Notes: generated from the letters alone by a model not told the origin. A DNA stretch of 64,000 nucleotides from Fimenecus sp045631225 (GCA_045631225.1 JAZQUG010000025.1:1-64000), one strand, 5' to 3'. Counted from the stretch's first letter, positions 16,617-25,811 are shown. A program made the numbers and translations.

Positions 16617-17971
16617 TTCACAATCGTCCTTTTTCGTTTATTGTATGTAATGAAATACGCAATAGTCTGAGCAATAAATGTGATGCCCCACGAAACTGTA
16701 TATGACAGATAAATGGTTTCAGGAGTGTGAAATTCGGGTGTCTGGAAAATTGTGTAAATCCATCCAATTCGAATACCACATACACCGAGAATTGAAATAA
16801 TCATTGGTGCAAACGATACACCCATTCCACGAAGTCCACCACCGGAAACATCCATCATACCAAGAAGACAGTATGAAAGACAAAGACATTTAAGTCTGAT
16901 CTGACCCACAAGAACAGCTTCAGCTGAATCGGGAAGATATATTTTCAAAAGGTGAGGACCTGCAAGATAAACGCTGACTGAAATAACTAATCCCACAACA
17001 AATACACAAAGCAAGCTTAAGAGAAAGACTTTCTTGGCTCTTTTATATTGATTTGCACCAATATTTTGCCCTGTGAAGTTAAGTGTTGTCTGATGAAAAG
17101 CATTAAGGCAGACAAACATAAAACCTTCAATGTTAAGTGCAGCAGCATTTCCTGACATTACCACTGAACCGAAAGAATTGATTGATGATTGAATAATAAC
17201 ATTTGAAATTGAAAAAAGTGAGCCCTGAATTCCGGCAGGTAAGCCGATTTTAATGATTTGCAAAAATTCGCTTTTATAAAATTTAAGTTTTGAAAAATAA
17301 AGCTTGCAAGCATCATTTCGTTTTACAAGTGCAATAACTACAAGAATTGCAGAAACAGCTTGCGAAATTGTAGTTGCAAGTGCAACACCTGCCACATTAA
17401 GGTTGAAAACAGTTACAAAGATAACATTGAGAACAACATTTATAACTCCTGCTAAAGTCAGGAATATAAGCGGTGATTTTGTATCACCGGCTGCACGCAA
17501 GATTGATGAACAGAAATTGTAAATCATCATAAAGATAATACCTGCAAAATATATCTTCATATATAATGCAGATAAGGGAAGTACATCCTGGGGAGTATCC
17601 ATCCATTTTAAAAATGTTTCTGAAAATCCGATACCGACTATTGTAAGAATAACACCACCGACAAGAGCTGTGGGTATGGCAGTATGTACTGTTCTGTGAG
17701 TTTTTTTGTTATCTCCCGCACCAATAGCTTGTGCTACAACAACACCTGCACCAACAGACAGACCAATAAAAAGATTAACAATAAGATTTGTGATTGAACC
17801 TGTTGCACCGACTGCAGCAACAGACAAGCTTCCACAGAATCGACCTACTATGACAAGGTCAGCGGCATTAAAAAGAAGTTGCAAAAATCCGGTCAGTATT
17901 ATTGGAATAGTGTATGCAATAACATTCTTGAATAAAGAACCGTTAAGCATATCAATGTTTCGTTTACTCAT
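16613..17971 (-). CDS. MATE-family multidrug/metabolite efflux protein
   Basis: This is a twelve-helix inner-membrane antiporter (452 residues) coupling Na+ or H+ influx to efflux of cationic compounds. Family marks are NGSLFKNVIAYTIPIILTGFLQLLFNAADLVIVGRF split over helix 1, SVGAGVVVAQAIGAGD and a matching second half. I placed the start at MSKRNIDML (17971), after AGGTGA; the open frame continues upstream only through the hairpin and tRNA-like region and has no support. It is translationally coupled to the GH43-like gene. Confidence 0.9.
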   Translation of the reverse strand: MSKRNIDMLNGSLFKNVIAYTIPIILTGFLQLLFNAADLVIVGRFCGSLSVAAVGATGSITNLIVNLFIGLSVGAGVVVAQAIGAGDNKKTHRTVHTAIPTALVGGVILTIVGIGFSETFLKWMDTPQDVLPLSALYMKIYFAGIIFMMIYNFCSSILRAAGDTKSPLIFLTLAGVINVVLNVIFVTVFNLNVAGVALATTISQAVSAILVVIALVKRNDACKLYFSKLKFYKSEFLQIIKIGLPAGIQGSLFSISNVIIQSSINSFGSVVMSGNAAALNIEGFMFVCLNAFHQTTLNFTGQNIGANQYKRAKKVFLLSLLCVFVVGLVISVSVYLAGPHLLKIYLPDSAEAVLVGQIRLKCLCLSYCLLGMMDVSGGGLRGMGVSFAPMIISILGVCGIRIGWIYTIFQTPEFHTPETIYLSYTVSWGITFIAQTIAYFITYNKRKRTIVK

Positions 17972-17995
17972 AATTTCACCTATTGAAAAAAGATA

Positions 17996-18022
17996 ACCCG
18001 AATTTTTCAAGAAAATTCGGGT
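17996..18022 (-). terminator. Terminator upstream of the MATE gene
   Basis: ACCCGAATTTT and AAAATTCGGGT pair; on the minus strand TATCTTTTTTC follows. It closes transcripts coming from the tRNA side. Confidence 0.75.
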
Positions 18023-18025
18023 CTG

Positions 18026-18047
18026 TGGTCGAGATGACAGGATTCGA
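18026..18047 (-). repeat. Copy of the tRNA-Pro 3' end
   Basis: These 22 bases repeat exactly the 3' end of the tRNA-Pro gene at 18246-18267 (CCA, discriminator, acceptor strand and half the T-arm), exactly 220 bases away and in the same orientation. The match stops inside the T-arm, so this is not a tRNA. It resembles an attachment-site scar. Confidence 0.8.
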
Positions 18048-18245
18048 CCGTCTGCTAAGGCTACGCCTTGCATACTACTCGATTGACGACCCAAATTCTT
18101 ACGAATTTCGGTACCCGTCAATCGCTTTGTGCTAAAAATGATTCACCGAATCATTTTCTTAACGCACAAACCTCCATGAGGTTCGAATCTTCATTTGCAA
18201 GGATAACTAAACGAAAAGACACCTGAAAGCATCTTTTCGTTATTT
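18048..18245. repeat. Cluster of long palindromes downstream of tRNA-Pro
   Basis: Between the two tRNA-end copies are several perfect inverted repeats. CGATTGACG/CGTCAATCG encloses AAATTC/GAATTT; TTTGTGC/GCACAAA encloses AAAATGATTC/GAATCATTTT; CCTTGCA/TGCAAGG (18066-18072 and 18199-18205) brackets both. A T-arm-like hairpin TGAGG-TTCGAAT-CTTCA lies near 18180-18197. AACGAAAAGA/TCTTTTCGTT (about 18212-18240) is probably the tRNA terminator. No protein is encoded. Confidence 0.75.
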
Positions 18246-18321
18246 TGGTCGAGATGACAGGATTCGAACCTGCGGCATCCACGTCCCGAACGTGGCGCGC
18301 TACCATCTGCGCTACATCTCG
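18246..18321 (-). tRNA. tRNA-Pro (anticodon CGG)
   Basis: On the minus strand, acceptor CGAGATG pairs with CATCTCG, followed by A and an encoded CCA. The D-arm is TAGCGCAGATGGTAGCGCG, the anticodon stem-loop is CCACGTTCGGGACGTGG (loop TTCGGGA, anticodon CGG), and the T-arm is GCAGG-TTCGAAT-CCTGT. All arms pair fully. Confidence 0.95.
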
Positions 18322-18384
18322 TTATAAAGTTTCGTAAAATATTATAATAGTATTTTTTTGATAAATCAAGTGGTTTTATATTGA

Positions 18385-18640
18385 TTTATCAAATTATAAC
18401 TTGTCGTGGAGATAAATTATGTATCTATGCCTCCCTCTGACGAGGGAGGTGGCAAAATCTTTGATTTTGACGGAGGGAGAGATAGTTTAATAGTATAGTT
18501 GACTACCCCTCAGTCTGCTTCGCAGACAGCTAAGTCTCACCTGCCGGTTCGGTCGGTGCTTCTGCTTCGCAGAGGTGTCCACCGGACACCCGCACCCTGA
18601 CAAGGGGAGCCGAGAGGAGACACCCATTAAGACCCTGATA
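18385..18640. repeat. Intergenic palindromic repeat mosaic
   Basis: This gene-free stretch holds CAAATTATAACTTGTC, then CCTCCCTC/GAGGGAGG (18430-18449), CAAAATC/GATTTTG, two TCTGCTTCGCAGA-type hairpins and GGTGTCC/GGACACC. Such GC-rich hairpin strings are common dispersed repeats in gut Clostridia. No ORF with a ribosome site was seen. Confidence 0.7.
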
Positions 18641-18681
18641 AATCCCGATTTGATAATCATAAAGTTGCGTTTGGGATATAA

Positions 18682-18707
18682 AAAAGGGACACAAAAGTGT
18701 CCCTTCA
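18682..18707 (-). terminator. Terminator of the hypothetical gene
   Basis: AAGGGACAC and GTGTCCCTT pair around AAAA; on the minus strand TTTTTT follows. Confidence 0.85.
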
Positions 18708-18724
18708 GTAGTTTGTTTTAAATT

Positions 18725-19573
18725 TTACTGCTGTGGTGGTTGCATACCCATAAGTGATGACATCATACCACCATTCTTCTTTTTAGGTGGTTTGTATGCA
18801 GGAGGATTTTTCATAAGTTCCTTTGCTTTTTTACCTGCAGGAGATGCCAAGTACTTATTAACAGCAACAAGTGTGTCATAGAAATCGTCATCAGTAATCT
18901 GTTCACGACATTTTTCGAGAAGTTTTTCGTCGTTATTGATTTCACCGAGAATTGTAACAACAACAAGGTCCTGAACATCATTTGAACCGTTTTCATAGAT
19001 GTCACTTAAGATTTTGAAGAGTTTCTTCATTGTTTGACTGTCATATGAACGGATTGTATCCATAATATACTTGTTAGCGTGATTTACAAAGAAATCTTCA
19101 CCAAGGAATTCGTCATAAGTCTGGAAATTCTCTTTATAAGCATCCTTAAGTTCAGGATAAAGAGTTGTAATACGACTTGCAAGAGTGTTTGCATCATATT
19201 CAGTACCGTTTTTAGCTGCAGATTTTGAAATTGTCTGTGGAGCTTTTTTTGCAACCTGACGAGCTTTTTTGCCGTATGATGAACCAACAGTTTCACAGAT
19301 TTCGTTTGAAAGAGACTTAATGTCTCTTTCCTCAAAGGAGTCAAGGTCGAGAAGGTTTGATTCAACCTTTACAAAATCACCGTCACCTGCTTTTTCTGTA
19401 ACATCAAGAAGATTATCATGGCTGAGAAGTCGGATTGTAATATCGTCTTTTGCAAAGTCAACATATGCTTCGTCACCATTTTCACATACAGCATCAGCAG
19501 TAAAACCAATCTGTTCAAACTTTTCTGAACAGTTTTTTAAGATAAGTGCGAGAGCTTCTTTTCTTTCAAGCAT
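18725..19573 (-). CDS. Conserved-looking hypothetical protein with proline-rich tail
   Basis: I do not recognise this 282-residue soluble protein. Residues 1-85 are an acidic alpha/beta region, 90-125 a basic low-complexity stretch (GKKARQVAKKAPQTISKSAAK), and 130-255 is helical, containing LYPELKDAYKENFQTYDEFLGEDFF. The tail is PPAYKPPKKKNGG then MMSSLMGMQPPQQ. There is no signal peptide or membrane helix. The ATG at 19573 follows GAGGT; a TTG two codons earlier has no advantage. It is monocistronic with its own terminator. Confidence 0.7.
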   Translation of the reverse strand: MLERKEALALILKNCSEKFEQIGFTADAVCENGDEAYVDFAKDDITIRLLSHDNLLDVTEKAGDGDFVKVESNLLDLDSFEERDIKSLSNEICETVGSSYGKKARQVAKKAPQTISKSAAKNGTEYDANTLASRITTLYPELKDAYKENFQTYDEFLGEDFFVNHANKYIMDTIRSYDSQTMKKLFKILSDIYENGSNDVQDLVVVTILGEINNDEKLLEKCREQITDDDFYDTLVAVNKYLASPAGKKAKELMKNPPAYKPPKKKNGGMMSSLMGMQPPQQ

Positions 19574-19733
19574 TTTCAATACCTCAAATCAAAAAATTAT
19601 ATATCCTATATAATATAACACATTTATTTCCATTTGTCATTAAAAATTTGTGAATATTATGATTGAAACAGAAAATATAATGTGTTAAAATATATTTAAG
19701 TGTGGCAGTATGCCAAATTGCAAGGTGATGAAT

Positions 19734-20813
19734 ATGAAAAATGCTCTTATAATTTTCGGTGGTGTATCTTCTGAACACGATGTTTCTTGTGTATCGGCAA
19801 CATCTGTTATCAGAAATATTCCAAAGGATAAATACAATGTTATAATGCTTGGAATTACAAAACAAGGTGAAATGTTTGTTTATGAGGGTGATTATAACAA
19901 TCTTAAAAAAGACGGATGGCTTGAATGCAAGTCAAAGCTTAAAAAAGCTGTTATTTCAAGTGACCGTGCTGACAGAGGTATAATTGTATTCAATGAAAAC
20001 GGATATGAAAAAATCAGAATTGATGTTTGTTTCCCTGTAATGCACGGTAAAAATGGTGAAGACGGTACAATGCAGGGGCTTTTGACTGTTGCCGGAATTC
20101 CTTATGTTGGATGTAACACAATGGCATCAGCGGTTTGTATGGATAAGGCAATGACAAATGCTATCTGTGATGTAAACGGAATTGCACAGGCAAAGTGGAA
20201 ATACATCACAAAATATGATTTTGAACATCGTGGCAGAGAATTCGCAAGAGAATGTGAAGAATATTTAGGTCTTCCTGTATTCATTAAACCGGCTAATGCA
20301 GGTTCATCAGTTGGTGTTGTTAAGGCGAAAACACTTGAAGAAATTCAGCGTGGACTTGATTATGCATTTCAGTTTGACTCAAGAGTTGTTGTTGAAGAAG
20401 CAATTCTCGGTGCAGAGGTTGAATGTGCAGTTATGGGTAATGATGAACCGTTTGCAGGTGCAGTCGGTGAAATCGAGCCAAGCAATGAGTTTTATGATTT
20501 TGAAGCAAAATATGAGTCTGATAGTGGACTTCATATTCCTGCAAGAATCGGTGAAGATAAAATAAAAGAGGTTCAGGAACAGGCAATAAGAGCATATAAG
20601 GCCTGGGGTTGTTCAGGACTTGCAAGAGTTGACTTTTTTGTAAGATATTCTGACGGTGCAGTGCTTCTGAACGAACCAAACACACTTCCCGGATTTACAA
20701 ATATCAGTATGTATCCTATGCTCATGGACAAAGCCGGAATTTCATATGGAGATTTGATTGATAAGCTTTGTACTCTTGCAATTGAAAAATGGGAAAAGGA
20801 ATTTGCACAGTGA
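19734..20813 (+). CDS. ddl: D-alanine--D-alanine ligase
   Basis: It joins two D-alanines with ATP to make the dipeptide end of peptidoglycan precursors in the cytoplasm. ATP-grasp motifs are clear: IIFGGVSSEHDVS at the N terminus, MHGKNGEDGTMQGLL, CMDKAMTN, KPANAGSSVGV, and NEPNTLPGFTNISMYP with the metal-binding Asn/Glu. The start at 19734 was chosen because AAGGTG lies 6-9 bases before it; upstream ATG 19728 is too close to that site. It overlaps the next gene as GTGA. Confidence 0.93.
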   Translation: MKNALIIFGGVSSEHDVSCVSATSVIRNIPKDKYNVIMLGITKQGEMFVYEGDYNNLKKDGWLECKSKLKKAVISSDRADRGIIVFNENGYEKIRIDVCFPVMHGKNGEDGTMQGLLTVAGIPYVGCNTMASAVCMDKAMTNAICDVNGIAQAKWKYITKYDFEHRGREFARECEEYLGLPVFIKPANAGSSVGVVKAKTLEEIQRGLDYAFQFDSRVVVEEAILGAEVECAVMGNDEPFAGAVGEIEPSNEFYDFEAKYESDSGLHIPARIGEDKIKEVQEQAIRAYKAWGCSGLARVDFFVRYSDGAVLLNEPNTLPGFTNISMYPMLMDKAGISYGDLIDKLCTLAIEKWEKEFAQ

Positions 20814-21229
20814 AAAAAGAAGCAGTTATAAGAATTGTCAGCAAACAAAGAACAGAAAATGGTGACAATACGGGTGAAATGACCGTTGTGGGTACATTAA
20901 CCTGTGAAGAAGATAAAAGCATAATTGAATATATCGAAAACAATGAAGAAACAGGTCCCGAAGAGACAACAATTACTGTTTTCGGAAACGATACAGTAAG
21001 TATTGTAAGAAACGGTCAGTTCAGTTCTGAAATGATGGTTGAAAAGAATGTTCGACATCACACATTTTACAGAACACCTTATGGTGAGCTGACAATGGGG
21101 ATATACGGAAATCGAGTAGAATGGTCAACAAATGACAAAGGCGGAGTTCTTAAAATGAGATATTCTCTTGATTTCAATAATGGCGTTGTATCAGAAAACA
21201 CAATGATTATATATATTGAGGAAAAATAA
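20810..21229 (+). CDS. ywiB: DUF1934 / YwiB-family protein
   Basis: This is a small beta-barrel (lipocalin-like) protein of unknown role, 139 residues. The order ywiB-argS is the same as in Bacillus, which supports the call. Features include EKNVRHHTFYRTPYGELTMGIY and a final LDFNNGVVSENTMIIYIE. The start is GTG at 20810, overlapping the ddl stop; ATG 20789 inside ddl is the alternative. It is probably co-transcribed from ddl through argS. Confidence 0.85.
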   Translation: MKKEAVIRIVSKQRTENGDNTGEMTVVGTLTCEEDKSIIEYIENNEETGPEETTITVFGNDTVSIVRNGQFSSEMMVEKNVRHHTFYRTPYGELTMGIYGNRVEWSTNDKGGVLKMRYSLDFNNGVVSENTMIIYIEEK

Positions 21230-21241
21230 GGAGAAAAAGGC

Positions 21242-22987
21242 ATGTCAAAATTAGTTAAACAGGCTACTAACGAATTACATACACTTATTGTTGATGCACT
21301 TGGTAAAGCTGTAAGTGAAGGCGAAATTCCTGCAGAACCAATCCCTGCATTTAACATCGAAGTTCCTGCAAATCGTGATAACGGTGACTATTCATCAAAT
21401 ATCGCATTTGTTTGTGCAAAGGCTTTTCGTCGTGCACCTAAAATGATTGCAGACTTGGTTGCAAAATACATTGAACTTGACGGAACATACTTTGATTCTT
21501 GTACAGTTGCAGGTGCAGGCTTCGTTAACTTTACACTTTCAAAGGACTTCTATGCTGACATTTTGCTTGATGTTAAGGCACAGGGTAAGGATTACGGCAG
21601 AAGCAACTATGGTGAAGGTAAGAAAATCAATGTTGAGTTCGTTTCAGCAAACCCAACAGGTCCTATGCATATGGGTAATGCCCGTGGCGGTGCTTTAGGT
21701 GATTGTCTTGCAGCAGTTCTTGATATGGCTGGTTACGAAGTTGAACGTGAATTCTATATCAATGACGCAGGTAATCAGATTGAAAAATTCGGTCTTTCAC
21801 TCGATATCCGTTATCAGCAGATTTTCAAGGGCGAAGATGCAGTAGAGCTCCCTGAAGACAGCTATCACGGTGAAGATATTAAGGAAAGAGCACAGCAGTT
21901 TGCTGATGTTTATGGTGATTCATATATTGATAAGAGTGAAGACGAGAGAAGAAAGGCTCTTGTAGAATTTGCTCTTCCAAAGAATATCGATAATATGAAA
22001 GCTAATATGGCAAAATATCGTATTGAATATAAGACCTGGTTCAAAGAAAGTCTTCTTCATGATAGTGGTGCTGTTAAAGAAGTTATCGAATACCTTACAA
22101 ACAAAGGCTTAACATATGAAAAAGATGGTGCTGTTTGGTACAATAATATAAAAGTTCAGACAGAAATGCTCACTCGTCAGGGCAAAACTCAGGAAGAAAT
22201 CGATAAGCTTGAACTCAAAGACGATGTTCTTATCCGTCAGAATGGTAACCCAACATATTTTGCTGCTGATATTGCTTATCATAAGAATAAGCTTGTTACT
22301 CGTGGATTTGACAAGGCTATTAATATTTGGGGTGCTGACCACCACGGTCACGTTGCTCGTATGAAGGGTGTGCTTGAAGCACTTGACCTTGACTCTGACC
22401 GTCTTGATGTTATTCTTATGCAGTTAGTTCGTCTGACAAGAGATGGCGAAGTTGTAAGAATGAGTAAGAGAACAGGTAAGGCAATCACACTCGTTGATTT
22501 GCTTGAAGATATCCCTGTTGATGCAGTCCGCTTCTTATTTAATATGCGTGAACCGGGTTCACAGATGGACTTCGACCTTGATTTGGCTGTTGAACAGTCA
22601 AGCCAGAACCCTGTTTACTACTGTCAGTATGCAAATGCTCGTATTCACAGTATTCTTCGTAAAATTGAAGCTGATGGTGTAACAGTTCGTGACTGTACAA
22701 AGGATGAACTTAAACTCCTTACAGCTCCTGAAGAAATTGAGCTTATCCGTCATCTTGCATCACTTACAGACGAAATCGTAAATTCAGCAAAGAACTATGA
22801 CCCTGCAAAGATTACTCGTTACTGCATTGACCTTGCAACACTTTTCCACAAGTTCTACAACGCTTGTCGTGTTGCTGTTGAGGACGAAGCACTTATGCAG
22901 GCTCGTATTTACCTTTGCACTTGTGTTATGAATGTTATTACAAACATTCTCACAACATTCAGCATTTCAACACCGGAATCGATGTAG
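21242..22987 (+). CDS. argS: Arginyl-tRNA synthetase
   Basis: This class I enzyme charges tRNA(Arg) with arginine. The N-terminal additional domain (1-115) precedes the catalytic core with ANPTGPMHMGNARGGALGD, whose HMGN is the HIGH motif. RMSKRTG stands in place of KMSKS, and the C-terminal helical domain contains ARIHSIL and FHKFYNACRV. The length of 581 is normal. The ribosome site is AAGGAGAAAAAGG. It is the last gene of the ddl-ywiB-argS run and has a terminator behind it. Confidence 0.96.
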   Translation: MSKLVKQATNELHTLIVDALGKAVSEGEIPAEPIPAFNIEVPANRDNGDYSSNIAFVCAKAFRRAPKMIADLVAKYIELDGTYFDSCTVAGAGFVNFTLSKDFYADILLDVKAQGKDYGRSNYGEGKKINVEFVSANPTGPMHMGNARGGALGDCLAAVLDMAGYEVEREFYINDAGNQIEKFGLSLDIRYQQIFKGEDAVELPEDSYHGEDIKERAQQFADVYGDSYIDKSEDERRKALVEFALPKNIDNMKANMAKYRIEYKTWFKESLLHDSGAVKEVIEYLTNKGLTYEKDGAVWYNNIKVQTEMLTRQGKTQEEIDKLELKDDVLIRQNGNPTYFAADIAYHKNKLVTRGFDKAINIWGADHHGHVARMKGVLEALDLDSDRLDVILMQLVRLTRDGEVVRMSKRTGKAITLVDLLEDIPVDAVRFLFNMREPGSQMDFDLDLAVEQSSQNPVYYCQYANARIHSILRKIEADGVTVRDCTKDELKLLTAPEEIELIRHLASLTDEIVNSAKNYDPAKITRYCIDLATLFHKFYNACRVAVEDEALMQARIYLCTCVMNVITNILTTFSISTPESM

Positions 22988-23003
22988 TTTTTGGAATATT
23001 TTA

Positions 23004-23043
23004 TAAAAATACTGCGTGTCATTTGACTCGCAGTATTTTTATA
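23004..23043 (+). terminator. Terminator after argS
   Basis: AATACTGCG and CGCAGTATT form the stem, followed by TTT. Confidence 0.85.
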
Positions 23044-23053
23044 TCTTTTACTA

Positions 23054-23081
23054 TTGTCTTCATAAGAACTTATGTTATAAT
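23054..23081 (+). promoter_or_regulatory. Promoter of the secreted six-hairpin-like gene
   Basis: TTGTCT (23054-23059), 16 bases, TATAAT (23076-23081). Confidence 0.7.
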
Positions 23082-23112
23082 GTAACAAAGAAAAGCTTCG
23101 GAGGAAATTAGT

Positions 23113-24285
23113 ATGAAGAAAATATTTTCCTTGTTTTTATCCGGTATCCTGTCAATTTTAGGACTTACTATGCCCGGTGAAGACCTTACACCTATTGCTG
23201 AACGAGAAGGTGTTCCAACACAAGAAAACATTGAACTTTTTGAAACAATTTTTGAATCAGAAACAGCGTGGCTTGCATCGTTACAGCTTGAAAACGGAGC
23301 TATTCCTATGACATATGCACCTGACGGTGAAATTAAAGTCAATCCTTATTTTGCTGACTTTGCAGCTCTTGCCTTGCTTGATAAAGCAGAAACATATTCT
23401 GAAACAGTAAAAAAATATATGGATTGGCATTTCAGCCATCTTAATACGGAAGAAACTGACCACAATGGTGTTGACGGTACAATTTACGATTATATTGTCA
23501 CTATGGAAAACGGCAAAATTGCAGATGAAAGTATTGCACTTTATAAACGCAAAAATTCCTATGATTCCGTCGATTCATATGCTGCAACATTTCTTATGGT
23601 GCTTAATAAATACTATAACGAAACAGGTGACAGTGAATATATTGTTCAGCATAGTTCGGAAATTCAGCGTATAATTAATGCGATGTTCGAGATGTATCAC
23701 AAGGGGTTGACCTTTGCAAAGCCTGAATGGAAAGTAAAGTATCTTATGGATAACTGTGAGGTTTATGAAGGTGCTCTTGCAGCTGCAGAGCTTTTCAAAA
23801 ATGTTCTTTGTAAAAATGATTCTTCTCTTGAAGCAGTACAGAAAAAATGTGCCGATATGGCAGTGGAAATTGCAGAAACAATTGAAGAAGATTTCTGGAA
23901 GCCTGTTTTGGGGCATTACAAGGTTGGTGCCTATATATACTTTGGAATTCCTTCTGACATTTTCTTCTGGAATAAATATTACCCTTGTGCAACAGCTCAG
24001 CTTTTCCCGATTATTCATGGTCTTATTGCTCCCAATACGGAAAGAGCAAACAAGCTTTACGACAGATTCTGTGAAGAATATGACTGGGCAAACTTCGATT
24101 ATGACGATGTTTTTTATTGGGGAGCAAATCTCCAGGCTGCGGTTATGATGAATGACATTGACCGAGTTGTCGTATATATGACTAATTATGCAGAATTTAT
24201 TGATACCCACGATTATCCTCTTTATAATGCAGATGCAGCGAGAGTATGTCTTGCAGCAAATATGTTGCTTGAGAAATATGGGTAA
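23113..24285 (+). CDS. Secreted six-hairpin (alpha/alpha) barrel protein, probable glycosidase
   Basis: A signal peptide (MKKIFSLFLSGILSILGLTMP) leads to an all-helical domain whose repeated W-L-x-S-L-Q-x-x-NGAIPM, DFAALALLDKAE and YEGALAAAELFK helices resemble alpha-alpha barrel glycoside hydrolases and polysaccharide lyases. Paired acidic positions occur (EWKVKYLMDNCEVYEG, NFDYDDVFYW). I cannot place it in a numbered family. It probably acts on glycan outside the membrane. The ribosome site is GGAGGAA. It is monocistronic. Confidence 0.65.
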   Translation: MKKIFSLFLSGILSILGLTMPGEDLTPIAEREGVPTQENIELFETIFESETAWLASLQLENGAIPMTYAPDGEIKVNPYFADFAALALLDKAETYSETVKKYMDWHFSHLNTEETDHNGVDGTIYDYIVTMENGKIADESIALYKRKNSYDSVDSYAATFLMVLNKYYNETGDSEYIVQHSSEIQRIINAMFEMYHKGLTFAKPEWKVKYLMDNCEVYEGALAAAELFKNVLCKNDSSLEAVQKKCADMAVEIAETIEEDFWKPVLGHYKVGAYIYFGIPSDIFFWNKYYPCATAQLFPIIHGLIAPNTERANKLYDRFCEEYDWANFDYDDVFYWGANLQAAVMMNDIDRVVVYMTNYAEFIDTHDYPLYNADAARVCLAANMLLEKYG

Positions 24286-24311
24286 ATTGTAATTGTCGTG
24301 ATGATACTGTG

Positions 24312-24342
24312 TAGGGGACGTCGACTCGGCGTCCCTTTTTGT
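24312..24342 (+). terminator. Terminator after the secreted protein gene
   Basis: GGGACG and CGTCCC stem followed by TTTTTG. The preceding GTAGGG links it to a dispersed repeat also seen at 63277-63358. Confidence 0.75.
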
Positions 24343-24400
24343 TATTTTTGCAGGTTAATAAAAATTGTGATATTATTAGTAAAAAGTTTTATGAAAACTC

Positions 24401-24431
24401 TTGACTATAAAGTAACTTTATAGTTTATACT
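24401..24431 (+). promoter_or_regulatory. MerR-type promoter with dyad operator
   Basis: TTGACT (24401-24406) and TATACT (24426-24431) are 19 bases apart, the overlong spacer typical of MerR-activated promoters. The spacer carries a perfect 10-base dyad, ACTATAAAGT (24404-24413) and ACTTTATAGT (24415-24424), centred on one base. It is the likely autoregulatory site of the next gene. Confidence 0.88.
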
Positions 24432-24452
24432 GATGAATGAAAGGGTGATATA

Positions 24453-25760
24453 ATGAAAATCAATGAACTCGAAAAGCTGCTTAATATAAGTCGTGCCAAT
24501 ATTCGTTTTTATGAAAAAGAGGGACTATTAAATCCTGAAAGAAAAGATAACGGTTATCGAGAATACGATGAAAATGAAATTGCAATTTTGAAGAAAATAA
24601 TTGTTTACAGAAAACTAGGAATTTCAATTTCTGACATTAAGGATATTTTTAATAATAAATTGACTCTTGGAGAAATAATTAACAACAGTATGAGTTCAAT
24701 AAATAACGAACTTACAGAATTGGTTGTTTCTGCAAAAATTTGTAAAGAGCTGAAGGCACAAGGTGTTGAAAACACAAATTTTGATGAAGAATTTTATTGG
24801 AACGAAATTCACAAAATGGAAAGTTTGGGCGAAGAATTTCACGATTTTGTAGGTACAGATGTTAGTGTTTTAGAACGAAGAGTAAATGACACAAAATATA
24901 AAATTGTTTTAGGTATTACAAGTATAGCATTATTGATTTTTGCCGTTGTTGTAAGTTTATCGCGGTTTGGATTGGTTTTAGCTGAATATGGGAATATGGC
25001 TGGTTTTTCGGAATTGCATCATATACCGGTAATCCAAGCACTAACACCCATTTGCTTGATTTTGACGGTTGCTTTTGCAATTGGATTTATAATCGTCTAC
25101 AAAAAAGGTGCTGAGAACGGCAAAGTTTTTTGGTCATTATATATTGTTGGAATCTTAATAGGTATTATTGCTATCTGTTCTACGATATTCGTTTCTTATG
25201 AAGAAGCTATTTTTGATGAACGGCATGCTAATATAGCACTTTCTGACGAAGAAGCAATAAAAATAGATGATGAATACAAAAAGTATTTTCCATATTATGA
25301 TGATTTATATGAATATGTGGGTGTAGAATTCAACTATTTCTATTCAAGATGCGAAATATCCGATGCAGTACATATTCATATTCAGAATTTCTCTTGGTTT
25401 GAAAATGATGTCCTTTATGATGTAGAATATTTTGAAACAAAAGACAATTTATTAATAAACCAGTATTCTGTGCAAAAAGGAGCACCTGTTATTTACGGTG
25501 AAAGCACTTTGGCATATCCGGGAGGAGTCACAAAATCAATTAACGATATGAAATATATTATTCATCAATATGAAAATTATTATGAAATCAGAATTATTGA
25601 TGAAGATTCATATTTTTCAATTGTATTAAGAAATTTTGACGAGATGAAAGAAGTTAGTGAAGTTGAATTTACAGAATTAGCATTGCAACAATATGAGTTA
25701 GTTAAATTTTCTGCAAAAAATAGCAAAGGTACACCTAAAAATTTATTGGAGGAATTTTAA
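24453..25760 (+). CDS. Membrane-bound MerR-family regulator with external sensor domain
   Basis: Residues 1-70 are a MerR winged helix (INELEKLLNISRANIRFYEKEG, NGYREYDENEI), followed by a helical dimerisation stretch to about 125. Three membrane helices lie at about 150-180, 190-215 and 222-246, then an acidic, aromatic-rich domain (250-435) predicted outside. DNA binding and an external sensor would thus be joined in one chain, as in ToxR-like one-component regulators, but with a MerR head. Its own promoter has MerR geometry. No target transporter is adjacent, so the signal is unknown. The ribosome site is AAGGGTGATATA before ATG. Confidence 0.85.
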   Translation: MKINELEKLLNISRANIRFYEKEGLLNPERKDNGYREYDENEIAILKKIIVYRKLGISISDIKDIFNNKLTLGEIINNSMSSINNELTELVVSAKICKELKAQGVENTNFDEEFYWNEIHKMESLGEEFHDFVGTDVSVLERRVNDTKYKIVLGITSIALLIFAVVVSLSRFGLVLAEYGNMAGFSELHHIPVIQALTPICLILTVAFAIGFIIVYKKGAENGKVFWSLYIVGILIGIIAICSTIFVSYEEAIFDERHANIALSDEEAIKIDDEYKKYFPYYDDLYEYVGVEFNYFYSRCEISDAVHIHIQNFSWFENDVLYDVEYFETKDNLLINQYSVQKGAPVIYGESTLAYPGGVTKSINDMKYIIHQYENYYEIRIIDEDSYFSIVLRNFDEMKEVSEVEFTELALQQYELVKFSAKNSKGTPKNLLEEF

Positions 25761-25811
25761 CTTGACATAAAATGAAGTTTTTATCTGTATGAACTTCCGG
25801 ATTATCAAACA

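Noticed and set aside
18066..18205. A possible plus-strand tRNA or tRNA-like fold (CCTTGCA/TGCAAGG with a T-arm)
   Set aside because: There is no D-arm or anticodon arm; the inner stems are long palindromes. Kept as a repeat cluster instead.
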